Below, piece after piece: positions 52,739-62,782 of a stretch of 64,000 nt of DNA (position 1 is the first letter of the stretch; each line of letters begins with the position of its first letter). Source of the DNA: Streptomyces sp. H27-H5 (GTDB lineage: Bacteria; Actinomycetota; Actinomycetes; Streptomycetales; Streptomycetaceae); assembly GCF_026627505.1 (NCBI RefSeq), contig NZ_JAPNLK010000006.1, positions 84,460 through 148,459 on the forward strand, read 5' to 3'. The notes under the pieces were generated by a model. That model was not told the DNA's origin, did no database searches, and was given only the letters and a program-made list of their open reading frames with translations. The translations under genes and the position numbers were made by a program.

Positions 52739-54616
52739 TCAGGAGACGCCGTACCACTGGGAGGCCCAGCCGGTGTTGATGATCGTGACGGTCTGCTGCG
52801 TCAGGTCGAGCGTGGACGGCAGCGACGTCTGCGACGTGAGCATGTTCGAGTACCGCAACCGCGGCGCGCTGAGGCCGCAGTTCACCGTGATCCCCGCGCC
52901 CGTCGATTTCAGCGTGAGCAGGTTGGTGGTCCACGTGCCATTGAGGAGCAGCGCAACGAAGTACTCGCCCGGGCTGGCCGTGAACGGCGTGACCAGGTCC
53001 ACCGACTTGCCGGTCGCACCGGTGAGGAGCTGCGACGAGATGTCGGCCGTGACGCCCTTGAGGGTGCCGGTCGAGTCGTAGACGCCGAGGTAGCAGTTCG
53101 CCAGGCTCGCCGAGCCGTCGACACCCGCGAGGCCGAACCAGATCTTCGACCAGGTGATCGACTTGCGGATCTGGAGCTTCACCAGCGTGATCCGGCCCGC
53201 GACGCCCGCATTGCTTTGTGCGGTCACGTGCCCCGCGTCGTTCGGGTCCCCGGTCCACGCGAGGAGCCCCTGATCCGAGGGCAGCGCGTATGCCTGCTCC
53301 AAGCTGATCCCGGACGCCGACGGGCCCGCCCCGGACACCTTGACGACCTGGAGCGTCGAGCCGGCCTTCAGCGTCACGGCCGTCGCGTTGCTGGTCTGCT
53401 GCGCCCACCGCAGGCGCAGGAGACCCGGGGTGGCGCCGGTCGAGACGATGCCGGTCGGCATGGCCATGATCCCGGCCAGCGTCGCCGAGGACGCCATCAC
53501 ACCGACGTCCGAGTTACTGCCGAACTGGCGGGCGGCGACTTTGATCTGAGCGCTACCGTCCGGGACGGTCGTGCCCAACGTGCCCGCGACCGGGGCCCAT
53601 CCGCCCGTTGCCCCGGCAGGGGCCGTGAACGTCAGCGTGGCATCGGCTGCCTCCGGCCCGTCGAGGAGCAGCAGAGAGCTGAACTGGTAGACGCTGTTGG
53701 CCTCCAGGGAGGCGAACAGATGCCCGTCGTCGGCGACCGTGGTGGTCGATGTGCGGGTCTCGTCTGCCGACTTGATCACCGTCTGCGTCAACGCGGACAG
53801 AGCCGCCACCGCGCTGGACGCCGCGCTCGTCGCGAACGCCCGGTCGCCGTGCGGGTCGCTCGCCGCAGCATGCGTGGACACCTTCGTGGTGGCCCCGGCC
53901 GACGTCTCCAGCAGAGACGTGTCCGCGATGCCGTGCACTGTCGTCGTCGCGCTGGTGTGCGCGGTCATGGCGGCTGCGGTAGCCGCGCCGATTGAGGCCG
54001 GGGCGAGCGCGTCGGGCTGGCCCGTGCCATGCGATGCCGCATGCGCGAGCGGGGTCCGAGCGTCCGTCGTCGTCGGGTCCGTCGAGCGGAGCGCGATTGC
54101 CGCGCCCGCGCCGGCCGCACCGAGCGGCGGCTGCGGTCCCGTTGCGCCCGTCGCTCCGGTAGCGCCCGTGGCTCCGGTCGCCCCGGTGGCGCCTGCGGGG
54201 CCCGGCTCTCCAGTGGCGCCGGTCGGACCAGTTGCTCCGGCCGGTCCCTCTGGTCCCTCCGGCCCTCGGATGTACTCTGCGGCCGCCGGGTCCGCGATGA
54301 CGAGATCGGTGATGTCGATCGCGCTGACACCCGCGTCGAGCTCGAACGCCCGGCGCCGGTAAGGCCGGTCTGTGATCCGTTCCTCCACGATCCACAGGCG
54401 GCCCGTCGCCGGCTCGACCCCGGCCGCGTTCGTCGTCACCAGTGTGACGGAGAACGCGCCGTCGACGAGGTCGACGGTGGTGCCGCCGGTGAGGATCTGG
54501 TCACCGGTCTCGTCGGTCCACACGCCCGGGTACGGGGTGAACACGATCCGCCCGGTCTGGGCGCCCTGCGTGGCCGGGTTGGTGTAGGTGCCGGTCACGA
54601 CGCGCGTCGTCGGCAT
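52739..54616 (-). CDS. Collagen-like tail fibre/receptor-binding protein
   Basis: 625 residues. A beta-rich N-terminal domain (about 1-115) is followed by 15 uninterrupted Gly-X-Y triplets (from [16 protein letters not shown] through GATGATGATG), a helical linker, and a C-terminal beta-structured domain with repeated TL/SL strands. Collagen-like stalks trimerise phage tail fibres. The order after the endolysin and small membrane genes is unusual but seen in streptomycete phages. Last gene of the late operon. Confidence 0.8.
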   Translation of the reverse strand: MPTTRVVTGTYTNPATQGAQTGRIVFTPYPGVWTDETGDQILTGGTTVDLVDGAFSVTLVTTNAAGVEPATGRLWIVEERITDRPYRRRAFELDAGVSAIDITDLVIADPAAAEYIRGPEGPEGPAGATGPTGATGEPGPAGATGATGATGATGATGATGPQPPLGAAGAGAAIALRSTDPTTTDARTPLAHAASHGTGQPDALAPASIGAATAAAMTAHTSATTTVHGIADTSLLETSAGATTKVSTHAAASDPHGDRAFATSAASSAVAALSALTQTVIKSADETRTSTTTVADDGHLFASLEANSVYQFSSLLLLDGPEAADATLTFTAPAGATGGWAPVAGTLGTTVPDGSAQIKVAARQFGSNSDVGVMASSATLAGIMAMPTGIVSTGATPGLLRLRWAQQTSNATAVTLKAGSTLQVVKVSGAGPSASGISLEQAYALPSDQGLLAWTGDPNDAGHVTAQSNAGVAGRITLVKLQIRKSITWSKIWFGLAGVDGSASLANCYLGVYDSTGTLKGVTADISSQLLTGATGKSVDLVTPFTASPGEYFVALLLNGTWTTNLLTLKSTGAGITVNCGLSAPRLRYSNMLTSQTSLPSTLDLTQQTVTIINTGWASQWYGVS

Positions 54617-54626
54617 GACGGCCTCC

Positions 54627-55010
54627 TCAGTCGATGCTGTACGGGATCAGTTCGGCAGGGATCGCCTCGGGGGTCGTGCCCGACTTGCGGAGCTGCTGGT
54701 GAGCGCGCCGCAGCAGACGCATGGCCTGCCGGAGCAGCCGTTCCAGGTTCGTCACGCGCACGGTCTGCGCCTCGACCAGATCGGTGAGGTGGTCGACCTT
54801 GTCCTCCAGACCACGGATACGGCCGGAGAAGTGCTGGAAGAGGTCCGGGGACACCTCCAGCGCCGGGGTCGGCCTGTCCTCGTCCGGGTCTGGGACCAGG
54901 GCCGGGCCCGCCAGAGCGGGTTTCGGCGCCGAGACCTTCGCGACGAGCACACTGCCTATGACGCCCACGACCGCGATCACCACGCCGAGGACAGTACTTT
55001 CAGCGCCCAT
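54627..55010 (-). CDS. Membrane-anchored coiled-coil phage protein
   Basis: 127 residues. One N-terminal membrane helix ([19 protein letters not shown]), a Pro-rich spacer, then a heptad-like coiled coil ([22 protein letters not shown]). Possibly a spanin-like or holin-associated protein. It overlaps the four-helix protein gene by 11 bases. Confidence 0.65.
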   Translation of the reverse strand: MGAESTVLGVVIAVVGVIGSVLVAKVSAPKPALAGPALVPDPDEDRPTPALEVSPDLFQHFSGRIRGLEDKVDHLTDLVEAQTVRVTNLERLLRQAMRLLRRAHQQLRKSGTTPEAIPAELIPYSID

Positions 55011-55434
55011 CGGTCACCCCCTCACATGCGCATCTGCGCGTCCGCCCCCCTGTGACTTGCCCGACGACGACGACCAGCAGAAAGGGTGCGACGTACAGCG
55101 GAATTGCGGCCCAGGCGACGTCATACGCCCCGGTCGCGGCTGAAGCGATGAACGCGAGCGCCCACCAGAGCAGCGGGCCAGCCAGGCCTGCGAAGCCCAG
55201 CAGGTCCCGCCCGGGGCGGAGTGCTGCGGTGAGCATTCCGGCGAGGCCGCCCGCGATCCAGAAGGCGCCCCAGACCTCCATGCAGGCCAGACTCAGGAGC
55301 GGGCCGGTGGCCGACACCACGCCTGGCCGGTCGGTGACGATGAGTCCGATGCCGTACCAGACCCAGCAGGCGCCGACCCCGGCCAGTGCGAGGCCGCGCC
55401 AGCCGAGGTGCCGCCACAGGGCGGCCCGCATCAC
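55000..55434 (-). CDS. Four-helix phage membrane protein
   Basis: 144 residues with four hydrophobic helices (for example ALAGVGACWVWYGIGLIV and WAAIPLYVAPFLLVVVVG). The start overlaps the preceding gene (GTGA-type at 55431-55434). It is a holin candidate by topology and position after the endolysin gene. Confidence 0.65.
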   Translation of the reverse strand: MMRAALWRHLGWRGLALAGVGACWVWYGIGLIVTDRPGVVSATGPLLSLACMEVWGAFWIAGGLAGMLTAALRPGRDLLGFAGLAGPLLWWALAFIASAATGAYDVAWAAIPLYVAPFLLVVVVGQVTGGRTRRCACEGVTDGR

Positions 55435-55814
55435 ACCGCCTGCGGCGCGGCGGGCTTGACCGGGCTCGACTGCTCGATCGGCAGCCGGCCCACCGGCGCC
55501 TCGACCTCACGGTGCTCGACCACAGCCAGGACTGCGGCGACGAGGGACATCCATCCCGCCTGCTCCGTGGCCGTCAGGTCCAGTCCGAAGCCGACGAAGA
55601 GGGCCAGCGCGGCCTGTGCGAGTTGAAGGATCGCCGCGCCGGCCGCGCCGGTCTTGAGGACGATCGCCGAGGCGAGTGCGACCGCGCAGGCGAGCAGCGT
55701 GTTGATGAGGGTCTGCTGAGTCTCGGTGACGTCCAGGCCGTACGCCGCCCCGAGCTTCAAGGCGATGGCGATGACGGCGAGGATGTAGACGGGTTCACGT
55801 CCGAAGATGCGCAT
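55431..55814 (-). CDS. Holin-like phage membrane protein
   Basis: 127 residues from the ATG complementary to 55812-55814. Begins MRIFGREPVYILAVIAIALK and has three or four hydrophobic segments, then a Glu/Pro-rich cytoplasmic tail. It sits 2 bases after the endolysin stop, the usual place for a holin. Confidence 0.7.
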   Translation of the reverse strand: MRIFGREPVYILAVIAIALKLGAAYGLDVTETQQTLINTLLACAVALASAIVLKTGAAGAAILQLAQAALALFVGFGLDLTATEQAGWMSLVAAVLAVVEHREVEAPVGRLPIEQSSPVKPAAPQAV

Positions 55815-55816
55815 GG

Positions 55817-56758
55817 TCAGGCTCCCGGGGTGGTGTTGTCGGCGACGGTGACGTTGACGTGGACCACCGCGTCGGCGATGGCCTGCTGCACGGCGGCGAT
55901 CAGGGTGTCGGTGTCGACGTCGTCGGCCCCGTCCCCCACCGCCTTGGCGAGGGCCGCGACCGCGCCCTGAAGCGCGGCGACCTGCGTGGTGAGCGTGTTG
56001 AGCAGCCCCCAGGCGTCGGTCTTGCCGGTGCCCTTGTACGCCCAGCCGCCATACGTGGCGACGTAGTTGAGCTGCTCCGCCTGCTGCGGGGTGAGGGACA
56101 TGTCTTCTTCCTCCGTCGTTCCGAGCGCGTGGGCGAGCACCCGCGCGAAGTCGAGGTTCCCGGGGTCGCCGTGGTCGTTCTCCGGGACATGCTGGTGGCC
56201 GAGCCACCCGTAGTAGGCGCCCCACTGGGCGCCCGTCAGGCGGACCCCGTTCGCGCCGTAGGAGCCGCCGGCCTGGCCCTTCTTGTAGGCCTTCCAGACG
56301 ACGCTGGACTCCATCCGGATGCCGTGCTGGTCGTGCGCCCACCGCACGATCCGGCCCAGCTCGGCGAGCAGCCAGTCCGGGGCGTCCGGCCAGAAGATGT
56401 AGTCGATGCCGGCCCGCTTGCCGTCCCACGTCTGCGCGTTCCGCTCGTCGCAGGTCCCGACCAGCTCGAACTGCACCGCGTTCGCCGTGTTCGTTTCGAC
56501 GCCCCCGGCGAGGTTGACCAGGGCCCGGCTGGAGACGTCGAAGTCGTAGTGCTGGTAGACGCGCAGCTTCCGGGCCGGGATGTCTGGCAGCAGTGTGAAG
56601 TTCGGGGCGTCGCGGCCGCCGCGGTAGTCGGGGACGGTGCGGCCCTCGGTGGTGTGGAGGACGCCGACGTTCGACTCCATCGCGTTGCCGGGGAAGTCGT
56701 CCTGGAACCAGTACGTGAACGAGGCGCCGGGGTACCTCTGTGGCCCGGTCTTGGGCAT
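55817..56758 (-). CDS. Endolysin, N-acetylmuramoyl-L-alanine amidase
   Basis: 313 residues from the ATG complementary to 56756-56758, chosen because GGAGG lies 7 bases upstream. An ATG six codons before lacks this. The amidase_2/PGRP domain has the zinc ligand His in VGVLHTTEGR and the C-terminal part YGWLGHQHVPENDHGDPG with the second His/Asp set. A linker with an Ala-rich helix (AALQGAVAALAKAVGD) follows, probably for oligomerisation or wall binding. It cleaves peptidoglycan at lysis. Confidence 0.88.
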   Translation of the reverse strand: MPKTGPQRYPGASFTYWFQDDFPGNAMESNVGVLHTTEGRTVPDYRGGRDAPNFTLLPDIPARKLRVYQHYDFDVSSRALVNLAGGVETNTANAVQFELVGTCDERNAQTWDGKRAGIDYIFWPDAPDWLLAELGRIVRWAHDQHGIRMESSVVWKAYKKGQAGGSYGANGVRLTGAQWGAYYGWLGHQHVPENDHGDPGNLDFARVLAHALGTTEEEDMSLTPQQAEQLNYVATYGGWAYKGTGKTDAWGLLNTLTTQVAALQGAVAALAKAVGDGADDVDTDTLIAAVQQAIADAVVHVNVTVADNTTPGA

Positions 56759-56823
56759 GCGAGACCTCCAAGGCATGAGGAACGCCCCGGCCGACGGCGC
56801 GGGGCGTGGGGTAGGGGCGCGGG

Positions 56824-57306
56824 TCAGACGTGCTTGTACGCGAGGCTGATCGACAGGTTGTCGGTGTTGCCCCAGGTGAAAGGCCTGGCGGCATTCCATT
56901 CGCCGGCCGTGGCGCCCGTGGCCGAGGTCGGCGACAGCGCCATGACGTACGCGTCGCCGGACAGGACGCGCGCGGCCCCCGGGTAGTAGGCGCCGCCGGG
57001 ATCGAGGGCCACGGCGGTGCCGAGGTACGACATGCCGGCGGCGCCCAGCGAGGCCGCGGCGAACGGCAGCGCGAAACGGAACTGACCGCCGCCGAATGTG
57101 GTGGTGCTGCCGGCCACCAGCGAGATCCTCACCCGGCAGACTCCGCCGGACAGCGCATACTCGCCCTCCAAGGTGCCATTGCCGAGGGAGACGGCGGCGC
57201 CGGTCGAGGATGTCCAGGTGGGCGTGTACGTCGTCCAGATCCCGGAGATCAGGTTGAGGCGGGCGGCCGTGGTCCGCATCCCGGCGAGCCATCCGGTGTA
57301 CGCCAT
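56824..57306 (-). CDS. Phage minor tail protein, beta-rich
   Basis: 160 residues. Begins MAYTGWLAGMRTTAARLN; the rest is strand-rich (TYTPTWTSSTGAAVSLGNGT), a pattern common in streptomycete phage tail-tip or receptor-binding accessory proteins. 9 bases downstream of the 909-residue tail gene. Confidence 0.7.
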   Translation of the reverse strand: MAYTGWLAGMRTTAARLNLISGIWTTYTPTWTSSTGAAVSLGNGTLEGEYALSGGVCRVRISLVAGSTTTFGGGQFRFALPFAAASLGAAGMSYLGTAVALDPGGAYYPGAARVLSGDAYVMALSPTSATGATAGEWNAARPFTWGNTDNLSISLAYKHV

Positions 57307-57315
57307 GGGGCCTCC

Positions 57316-60045
57316 TCAGTAGCTGATGATCGGGGCCTGGTCGAGGCGCACGTCCGCGCCCGAGGCCTGCGATTTGACGACCGTGTTGACGGACCTCGTC
57401 ACGGTGAACGTCTGCGGCGAGGACGCGCCCGAGATGGCGGTCACCCGCATCACCTCGCCGCCGACCTCGATGTCCACCGGCAGGTCACTGCCCGAGGTGG
57501 ACCACAGCGGCGCGCCCACCGTCGCAACGGACAGGGACGTCGCGGTGCTGTTGACGCCCGAGGCGAGTGTCGAGCCGTCGGTGTCGGCCCGTCCGGTGAC
57601 GAGGTCGTCGACCACGGCCACGGTCCACGGCCCGGCCGGGCTACAGGACAGGACGATGTCCCAGTCGTTGGGGTGACCGATGGTCTCGGTGTAACCCTCG
57701 ACGATGAGGTCAATGGGGCCGGGCGGCAGCCAGCTCGGGGGGTTGATGATCTGGATGCGGTCCCCGATGTCCAGCTCCAGGATCGCCGGGATCAGGTGCG
57801 GTGCCGCAGCCAGATCTACGTGCACGGTGGGGTATCGGGCCTCGCCCCACGTACCGATGTGCAGCAGGTGCCCGGCGATCTGATCCGTCTGGGCATCGGT
57901 GGCCAGGGACAGGGTCTGTGAATCGTCGTAGGTGCCGACGCCGGCGGGCGGCGCCTGCACGGACAGGGCGCCGCTCTCCAGCACCGCGCGTGCGGAGGAG
58001 CCGCCCGAGCGGGTGACGGTGCGGTCGTTGCGGACCCGCTGGTCGTCGTCGACGGGCTCCAGCGGCGGCGCCACCTCCCCGGGCGCCGAGTAGTCGAGGG
58101 TGAGCGCGATCGGCAGGTTGTAGTACGACTCACGTGCGCGGTAGCGCAGGGCCAGGGCGTCGCGGTCCTCGTACAGCACGCCGCAATCTGAGGCCTCGCA
58201 CTCCTCCAGCAGGGCCAGCAGCGAGGCGGGGCGCTGGGGTCCCATCGCGGTGCTGGCGACGTCGCTGAAGATGGGCACGCCCTCCTCCGCGCACAGGCGG
58301 TTGAGGCGGACGGATGCCCCCTCGCCGAGCCATCCGTCGTCAGCGCCCTGGTACATGACCGTGCTGGTGTCGCTGAACACGCCAAGGTGCCCGAGCCGCA
58401 GATCGGCCGCGAGCGGCCCGAAAACCGTGTTGACGGCAGTGACGGTTCCGGGGCTTGCCGCCACCGTGACGTCGTTGCCCCAGCCCCCGCCGGAGACGTC
58501 GACCCAGCCGACGCGAAATTTCGCGTTCCCGCCGCCCATGTCCGTGGCGGTGACCTCGAACCGGGTCCAGGCTCCGTGGAAGCCGAAGCCGGCGGTAAGG
58601 ACGGCGACGGTGACGACGGTGGCGCCGGCCGCGTCGTAGCCGGTGAGCGTCACGGCGGTCGCGTCCACGGTGATCACGACTCGGCGGGCGGTGCCGGTGG
58701 TGGCGCACTCCAGCATGGTCGTGGTGCCGGCAGGCGCGGTCTGCCAGTAGTAGACCAGGCCGACCAGCCAGGAGCCGGTAGCCGCGTGCGCGGGGACCGT
58801 GCCGCGCATGCTCGCCGCCGCGTTCAGTTTCGGGACGGCTTTCGATCCGCCGAGCGTGTCATCCGCGGCGAACTCGAAGCCGGTCACCTGTAGCGGTGCC
58901 ACGCCGGGGACAGGTGAGTATGCCTGTGTCGCGTCGCGGTCCTCCTCCATGGGCCAGTACGCGCGGGGGCTGCCGACGGGCGGGATCCGCCGGCGCAGCG
59001 TGGAGTCCAGCGCTTTGTCGCCCTGGCCGAGGCGGCGCATGATGCCGGCTGCCTCGACGGGCACGTACACGTCCTGCCCCGACGGATCCCAGCGGGCCGG
59101 CCAGGACGAAGCCTCGGCGTGCAGCCTGTACTGCCGGTTGCTGATCGACGCGGCGCCGCCGACCGTCCAGGTGCGACCGGCCGTGTCGGCCCACGAGGTG
59201 GTGCCCGGAGTCAGGGCCCGCATGTCCGGGGCGGCCACCACGGTGCCGCCGATACCGGACCGCACCTCGGCGCGGACGTAGCGGCGGGCCAGCTGACCGA
59301 AACTTGTGCCGGTCGTGTCCCCGAGCTCCAGCGGGGCGGTGCCGCTGTAGATGGAGGTGACACCGGCGGTCACGACAGGATCGCCGAGCTGCGTCCAGGG
59401 CCCGGCCAGGGTAGTTGCCGTGTAGAACGTGACGGTGTTTCCGCCCGCGCCGTTGTTGACATCAAGTGTGGCGCGGACGGCCATACGACGCAGCACCGGG
59501 ACCGGCTGCGTCGCCACGATGAAGGTGTATCCGGACGTTCCGTCGGGCGACCAGCGGAACTGGGGGTGGCCGCTCGGGCTCATCAGTAGCAGCCAACTGC
59601 GCTGGTTCCCCGTCGCCTGGTACTTGCCCATGATCTCCCAGATCGGGGCGGCGTAGGTCCCGACCCAGGCGGACGGGATCATCTCGACGCGCACGTCGAT
59701 GTCGCCGGTGATGTCCAGGGACGCGTGATCCGGGGTGGAGATCTGAGCGCCCGCCACCGCGGGTACGTCGAGGTACGAGTAGCTGCCCGGGACCGAGAAC
59801 CGAACCGGTGTGTTCCTGCCGATCAGCCCGTAGTTGATGCTGCGGGCATTCCTCGGGGAGTACTTGTTGGCGCGGTTGTCGAGCTGGAAGGTGGCCTTCG
59901 CCGGGTCCACTCGGGTGGCCTCGTCGGGCCGGCCGCGCTCGATGGTGAGCGGGCCCCGGGCGTACAGGTCGGCGGTGATGTCCGTCCAGGTCCCGCCGAT
60001 CTGTAGCTCGGCGAGGAGCTCGATGGGTGTCGTCGGGTACGCCAC
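57316..60045 (-). CDS. Large minor tail protein (tail tip), LamG-containing
   Basis: 909 residues. The N-terminal about 90 residues (IELLAELQIGGTWTDITADL...) resemble distal-tail/baseplate folds; the next part carries a LamG/concanavalin-like domain (DHASLDITGDIDVRVEMIP and a second copy near DTLGGSKAVPKLN); the C-terminal part has the late tail-tip pattern IQIINPPSWLPPGPIDLIVEG. It contacts host surface sugars or forms the tail tip. It follows the tape measure gene. Confidence 0.8.
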   Translation of the reverse strand: MAYPTTPIELLAELQIGGTWTDITADLYARGPLTIERGRPDEATRVDPAKATFQLDNRANKYSPRNARSINYGLIGRNTPVRFSVPGSYSYLDVPAVAGAQISTPDHASLDITGDIDVRVEMIPSAWVGTYAAPIWEIMGKYQATGNQRSWLLLMSPSGHPQFRWSPDGTSGYTFIVATQPVPVLRRMAVRATLDVNNGAGGNTVTFYTATTLAGPWTQLGDPVVTAGVTSIYSGTAPLELGDTTGTSFGQLARRYVRAEVRSGIGGTVVAAPDMRALTPGTTSWADTAGRTWTVGGAASISNRQYRLHAEASSWPARWDPSGQDVYVPVEAAGIMRRLGQGDKALDSTLRRRIPPVGSPRAYWPMEEDRDATQAYSPVPGVAPLQVTGFEFAADDTLGGSKAVPKLNAAASMRGTVPAHAATGSWLVGLVYYWQTAPAGTTTMLECATTGTARRVVITVDATAVTLTGYDAAGATVVTVAVLTAGFGFHGAWTRFEVTATDMGGGNAKFRVGWVDVSGGGWGNDVTVAASPGTVTAVNTVFGPLAADLRLGHLGVFSDTSTVMYQGADDGWLGEGASVRLNRLCAEEGVPIFSDVASTAMGPQRPASLLALLEECEASDCGVLYEDRDALALRYRARESYYNLPIALTLDYSAPGEVAPPLEPVDDDQRVRNDRTVTRSGGSSARAVLESGALSVQAPPAGVGTYDDSQTLSLATDAQTDQIAGHLLHIGTWGEARYPTVHVDLAAAPHLIPAILELDIGDRIQIINPPSWLPPGPIDLIVEGYTETIGHPNDWDIVLSCSPAGPWTVAVVDDLVTGRADTDGSTLASGVNSTATSLSVATVGAPLWSTSGSDLPVDIEVGGEVMRVTAISGASSPQTFTVTRSVNTVVKSQASGADVRLDQAPIISY

Positions 60046-60090
60046 AGCGCCCCTCCTCTCTGCTCTGCTGGGTGACGACGTCCTCAGGCC

Positions 60091-62196
60091 TCAGGCCAGC
60101 ACCCCGCCCTTGACGCGGGCGGCCTTCCTCCAGACCTTGATCAGGTCGCTGTCGGTGCCGGTGAAGTCGATCCTCACGATGACCTGCTGGGGTCCGCCGT
60201 AGCCGGGGCGGGTCAGCGGGGATCCGGCGGCGGCGCTGCCCATCTGCGTGCCGGCGCTCATCGCCAGCCCGGACGACGGGGGCGTGACGAGACCGGCCAT
60301 GGCCGCGTCGACTTCGCCGCGTCTGGCCTCGATGCCGACGACGACACCGGCCGGGATCCACTGCCCGACCTCAGCGGCCAGGAGTTTGGAGGGCGACGCG
60401 ATCCCCAGCGCCTTGGCGATGGGCCCGGGGATCATGCGCTTGGCCCAGCCCATGAGGGTGGAGCGCAGCCAGCCGCCCATGCCCTGGATGCCGTTCCAGA
60501 TTCCGTTGACGATGTCGCGGCCGGCGCTGTAGAGCCACTGTCCGGCGCCGGAGAAGATCGACCTGATCTGTCCGGGGAGCGCACGGATCCGGCCGACGAC
60601 TGCCGCGATCTGGTTGATCGTGATGGACTTGACGTAATTCCACACGGCATTCCACGCGGCGGACGTCCAGGCCTTGATCTGGTCCCAGTAGCGGTAGATC
60701 AGCAGCGCGAGGCCGATCACGGCGGCGATGATCCAGCCGATCGGGCCCATCGCGATCAGCCACTGTGCGGCCATCGTCGCCGCCCAGATGACGGCCCGTG
60801 CGGCCATCAGCACGAACTGGATCGCGGCTGTCGCACCGGCGCGCACGACTGCCGCGATCCACGTACCGATCGAGACCAGCGCCGAGCCGGTCCACGCGGC
60901 CGCCGTGGTGATACCTGAGACGACGGCCCCGGCGGCGATGCGTAGGTAGACCATCAGTCCGATGCCCATCATGCGCAGCCAGTTGCCCATCACCGTCCAG
61001 GTGGAGGCGCTGATCACGGCGTTAGCGCCAGCCACGATGGCGGAGATCGCCGAGTAGGTGATCATGGCGCCGCGCACCACAAGAACGGTCGCGGCCAGGC
61101 CCATCAGCGTGTACGTCAGGGGCACGAACACGCCCTGGTTCTTCATCGCGAAGTCCAGAAACCCGGCGGAGACCTCGGTCAGTTTGCCGAGGGCCTGGTT
61201 CTTGAACGCCTCCAGCTTGTGCGAGGCGGTGCCCTCGATGCCCTTGACGAGTGCGTCCGTTGATCCGGCGGCCTTGTCCATGCCCGCAGCCGCCGCTGCC
61301 GAGGCTGGGTTGAGGGCGTACAGGGCGTCGCCCATGATGTTCGCCGGGTCACCGAACAGCGCGCTCGCACTGTTCAGGCGGACGGTCGCGTCCTTCGTTC
61401 CGCGCAGCGCGTCCGTGGTCATCTGGAAGGCCTTCGTTGCGGAGGCCCCGCCCTCCCGCATCATCTTGGTCATGGTCGTCCCATTGAGGCCGATGGCCTT
61501 GTAGGCCTCGTCAACGGACTTGCCGCCCTTGAGGGCCGTCTCACCGAAAATACCGATGGCGTCCGCAACTTGGTCTGCGTCTCGCGCGCCGGCCTTGATG
61601 CCCTGGGCGATGAGCCCGGTGGCGACCTTGCCGTCCACGCCCACCCGGCGCCACTGGGTGGCGTACTCGTTGAGCGTCTCCAGGTAGTCACCGCTCTTGT
61701 CGGCCGCGGACTGTAGGCCGGTGGTGATGATGTCGAAGGCTTCCTCGGCGGACTTGGCGAGGCCCGTGCGCATGAGCTGGCCGACCGCGGCGGTGGTGAC
61801 GCCGAGGTCCATGTCGAAGGTCTTGGCGAGAGCGAGGGTCTTGGTCGTGACACCCTCCAGGCCGCCCTCGATCTTGGAGGTGTCACCGATGTTCTGGTAC
61901 ACGCCCTTGATCGCGAGGTTGACCTCCTCGACGCTCTCGCCCCACGCGTTACCGAAGACCGACGCGGACGCCTTCGCCGTCACCGCGGCCTCGGCCGGAC
62001 CGAGCCCCAACTGGGCGGCCAACTTCGCGTTCGCCGCGTCCACGTTCATCGCGTTGGCGATGCCGATCCCGAGGGCCGCACCCACCCCCGCGCCGATCGC
62101 CGTGGCTGACGCAGTAAAGCGGTCCGCGACTCGGTCCATCACGCCGGACGCGCGGTCCCTCGCAATGAGGTTGAAGACGAGCGAGGTATCCGACAC
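60091..62196 (-). CDS. Tail tape measure protein
   Basis: 701 residues. Begins MSDTSLVFNLIARDRASGVM, the usual tape-measure start; long helical N-terminal part, a series of hydrophobic segments in the middle (TLMGLAATVLVVRGAMITYS, WIIAAVIGLALLIYRY) and the WDQIKAWTSAAWNAVWNYVK segment. It sets tail length; at roughly 1.5 angstroms per residue it would give a tail near 105 nm. Directly follows the frameshifted chaperone genes. Confidence 0.88.
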   Translation of the reverse strand: MSDTSLVFNLIARDRASGVMDRVADRFTASATAIGAGVGAALGIGIANAMNVDAANAKLAAQLGLGPAEAAVTAKASASVFGNAWGESVEEVNLAIKGVYQNIGDTSKIEGGLEGVTTKTLALAKTFDMDLGVTTAAVGQLMRTGLAKSAEEAFDIITTGLQSAADKSGDYLETLNEYATQWRRVGVDGKVATGLIAQGIKAGARDADQVADAIGIFGETALKGGKSVDEAYKAIGLNGTTMTKMMREGGASATKAFQMTTDALRGTKDATVRLNSASALFGDPANIMGDALYALNPASAAAAAGMDKAAGSTDALVKGIEGTASHKLEAFKNQALGKLTEVSAGFLDFAMKNQGVFVPLTYTLMGLAATVLVVRGAMITYSAISAIVAGANAVISASTWTVMGNWLRMMGIGLMVYLRIAAGAVVSGITTAAAWTGSALVSIGTWIAAVVRAGATAAIQFVLMAARAVIWAATMAAQWLIAMGPIGWIIAAVIGLALLIYRYWDQIKAWTSAAWNAVWNYVKSITINQIAAVVGRIRALPGQIRSIFSGAGQWLYSAGRDIVNGIWNGIQGMGGWLRSTLMGWAKRMIPGPIAKALGIASPSKLLAAEVGQWIPAGVVVGIEARRGEVDAAMAGLVTPPSSGLAMSAGTQMGSAAAGSPLTRPGYGGPQQVIVRIDFTGTDSDLIKVWRKAARVKGGVLA

Positions 62197-62219
62197 GGGG
62201 CACCTCCCTCATCGTCTGT

Positions 62220-62767
62220 TCACTTGTTCTGCGCGTTGCGCTGCGCCTTCTCGTAGGCGTCGAGCCAGTCGAGAACGGCGTCCGTCTCCTCGACCGTCAT
62301 CAGCCCCCACTCCCAGGGCCGGACGTTCATCAGGTGTGCCGCGTCGCCGAGGCGGGTCAGCCGACGACGGGCAGCCCCGCTTTTCCCTCGTCCTCCGTGT
62401 CGTCGAACGCCGTCTCGATCTCGGCGTCGAAGTGGGCCAGGGCCGCAGCCCGCTCCTCGCCGGTGGCGCGCTCGGCCGCCTCGGCGCGCATCAGCTCCAG
62501 CTCGCTGCGGGAGTACTCCAGCTCCAGCTCGTCCCACGCGAAATCGACGTCGTCGTACTTGACCCCGGGGTGGTCGCGCTTGAGGTACATGAACAGCAGC
62601 GCGCGCCGGCAGACGGAGTTACCTCGGAGGACGTCCTGGCTGAACTCGGTGAAGGGGAGGCCGGTGCGGCGCTCCAGCATCTCCCGCTCGGCCGACATCA
62701 ACTTGCGGGGGTTGTACTTCCACCGCTTGGGCTCGTCGCTGCCCTCGGGCTGGTAGACCAGGTACAT
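62220..62767 (-). CDS. Tail assembly chaperone, frameshifted long form (gpGT-like)
   Basis: Made by a -1 shift at the GGGAAAA heptamer complementary to 62381-62387 during translation of the short form. After the shift the frame reads GKSGAARRRLTRLGDAAH... and ends KAQRNAQNK at 62220, adding about 54 residues. As in lambda gpG/gpGT, a small amount of long form loads the tape measure protein during tail assembly. Confidence 0.82.
62357..62767 (-). CDS. Tail assembly chaperone, short form (gpG-like)
   Basis: 136 residues starting MYLVYQPEGSDEPKRWKYNP and rich in acidic helices (AERATGEERAAALAHFDAE). Located just before the tape measure gene, the canonical spot. The zero-frame product ends GLPVVG a few codons after the slippery heptamer. 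Confidence 0.85.
   Translation of the reverse strand: MYLVYQPEGSDEPKRWKYNPRKLMSAEREMLERRTGLPFTEFSQDVLRGNSVCRRALLFMYLKRDHPGVKYDDVDFAWDELELEYSRSELELMRAEAAERATGEERAAALAHFDAEIETAFDDTEDEGKAGLPVVG
62381..62387 (-). promoter_or_regulatory. GGGAAAA programmed -1 frameshift site
   Basis: In the zero frame the heptamer reads G GGA AAA; slipping one base back gives GGG AAA, allowing both tRNAs to re-pair. It is located 24 bases before the short-form stop, with the -1 frame open to 62220. Confidence 0.85.
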
Positions 62768-62782
62768 CGTGGGTGCTCTCTC

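Noticed and set aside
54131..54272. The repeated GCCCCGGTGGCGCC-type DNA in the tail fibre gene as a CRISPR-like or tandem regulatory repeat
   Set aside because: The repeats are in frame and encode Gly-X-Y collagen triplets, which fully explains them.
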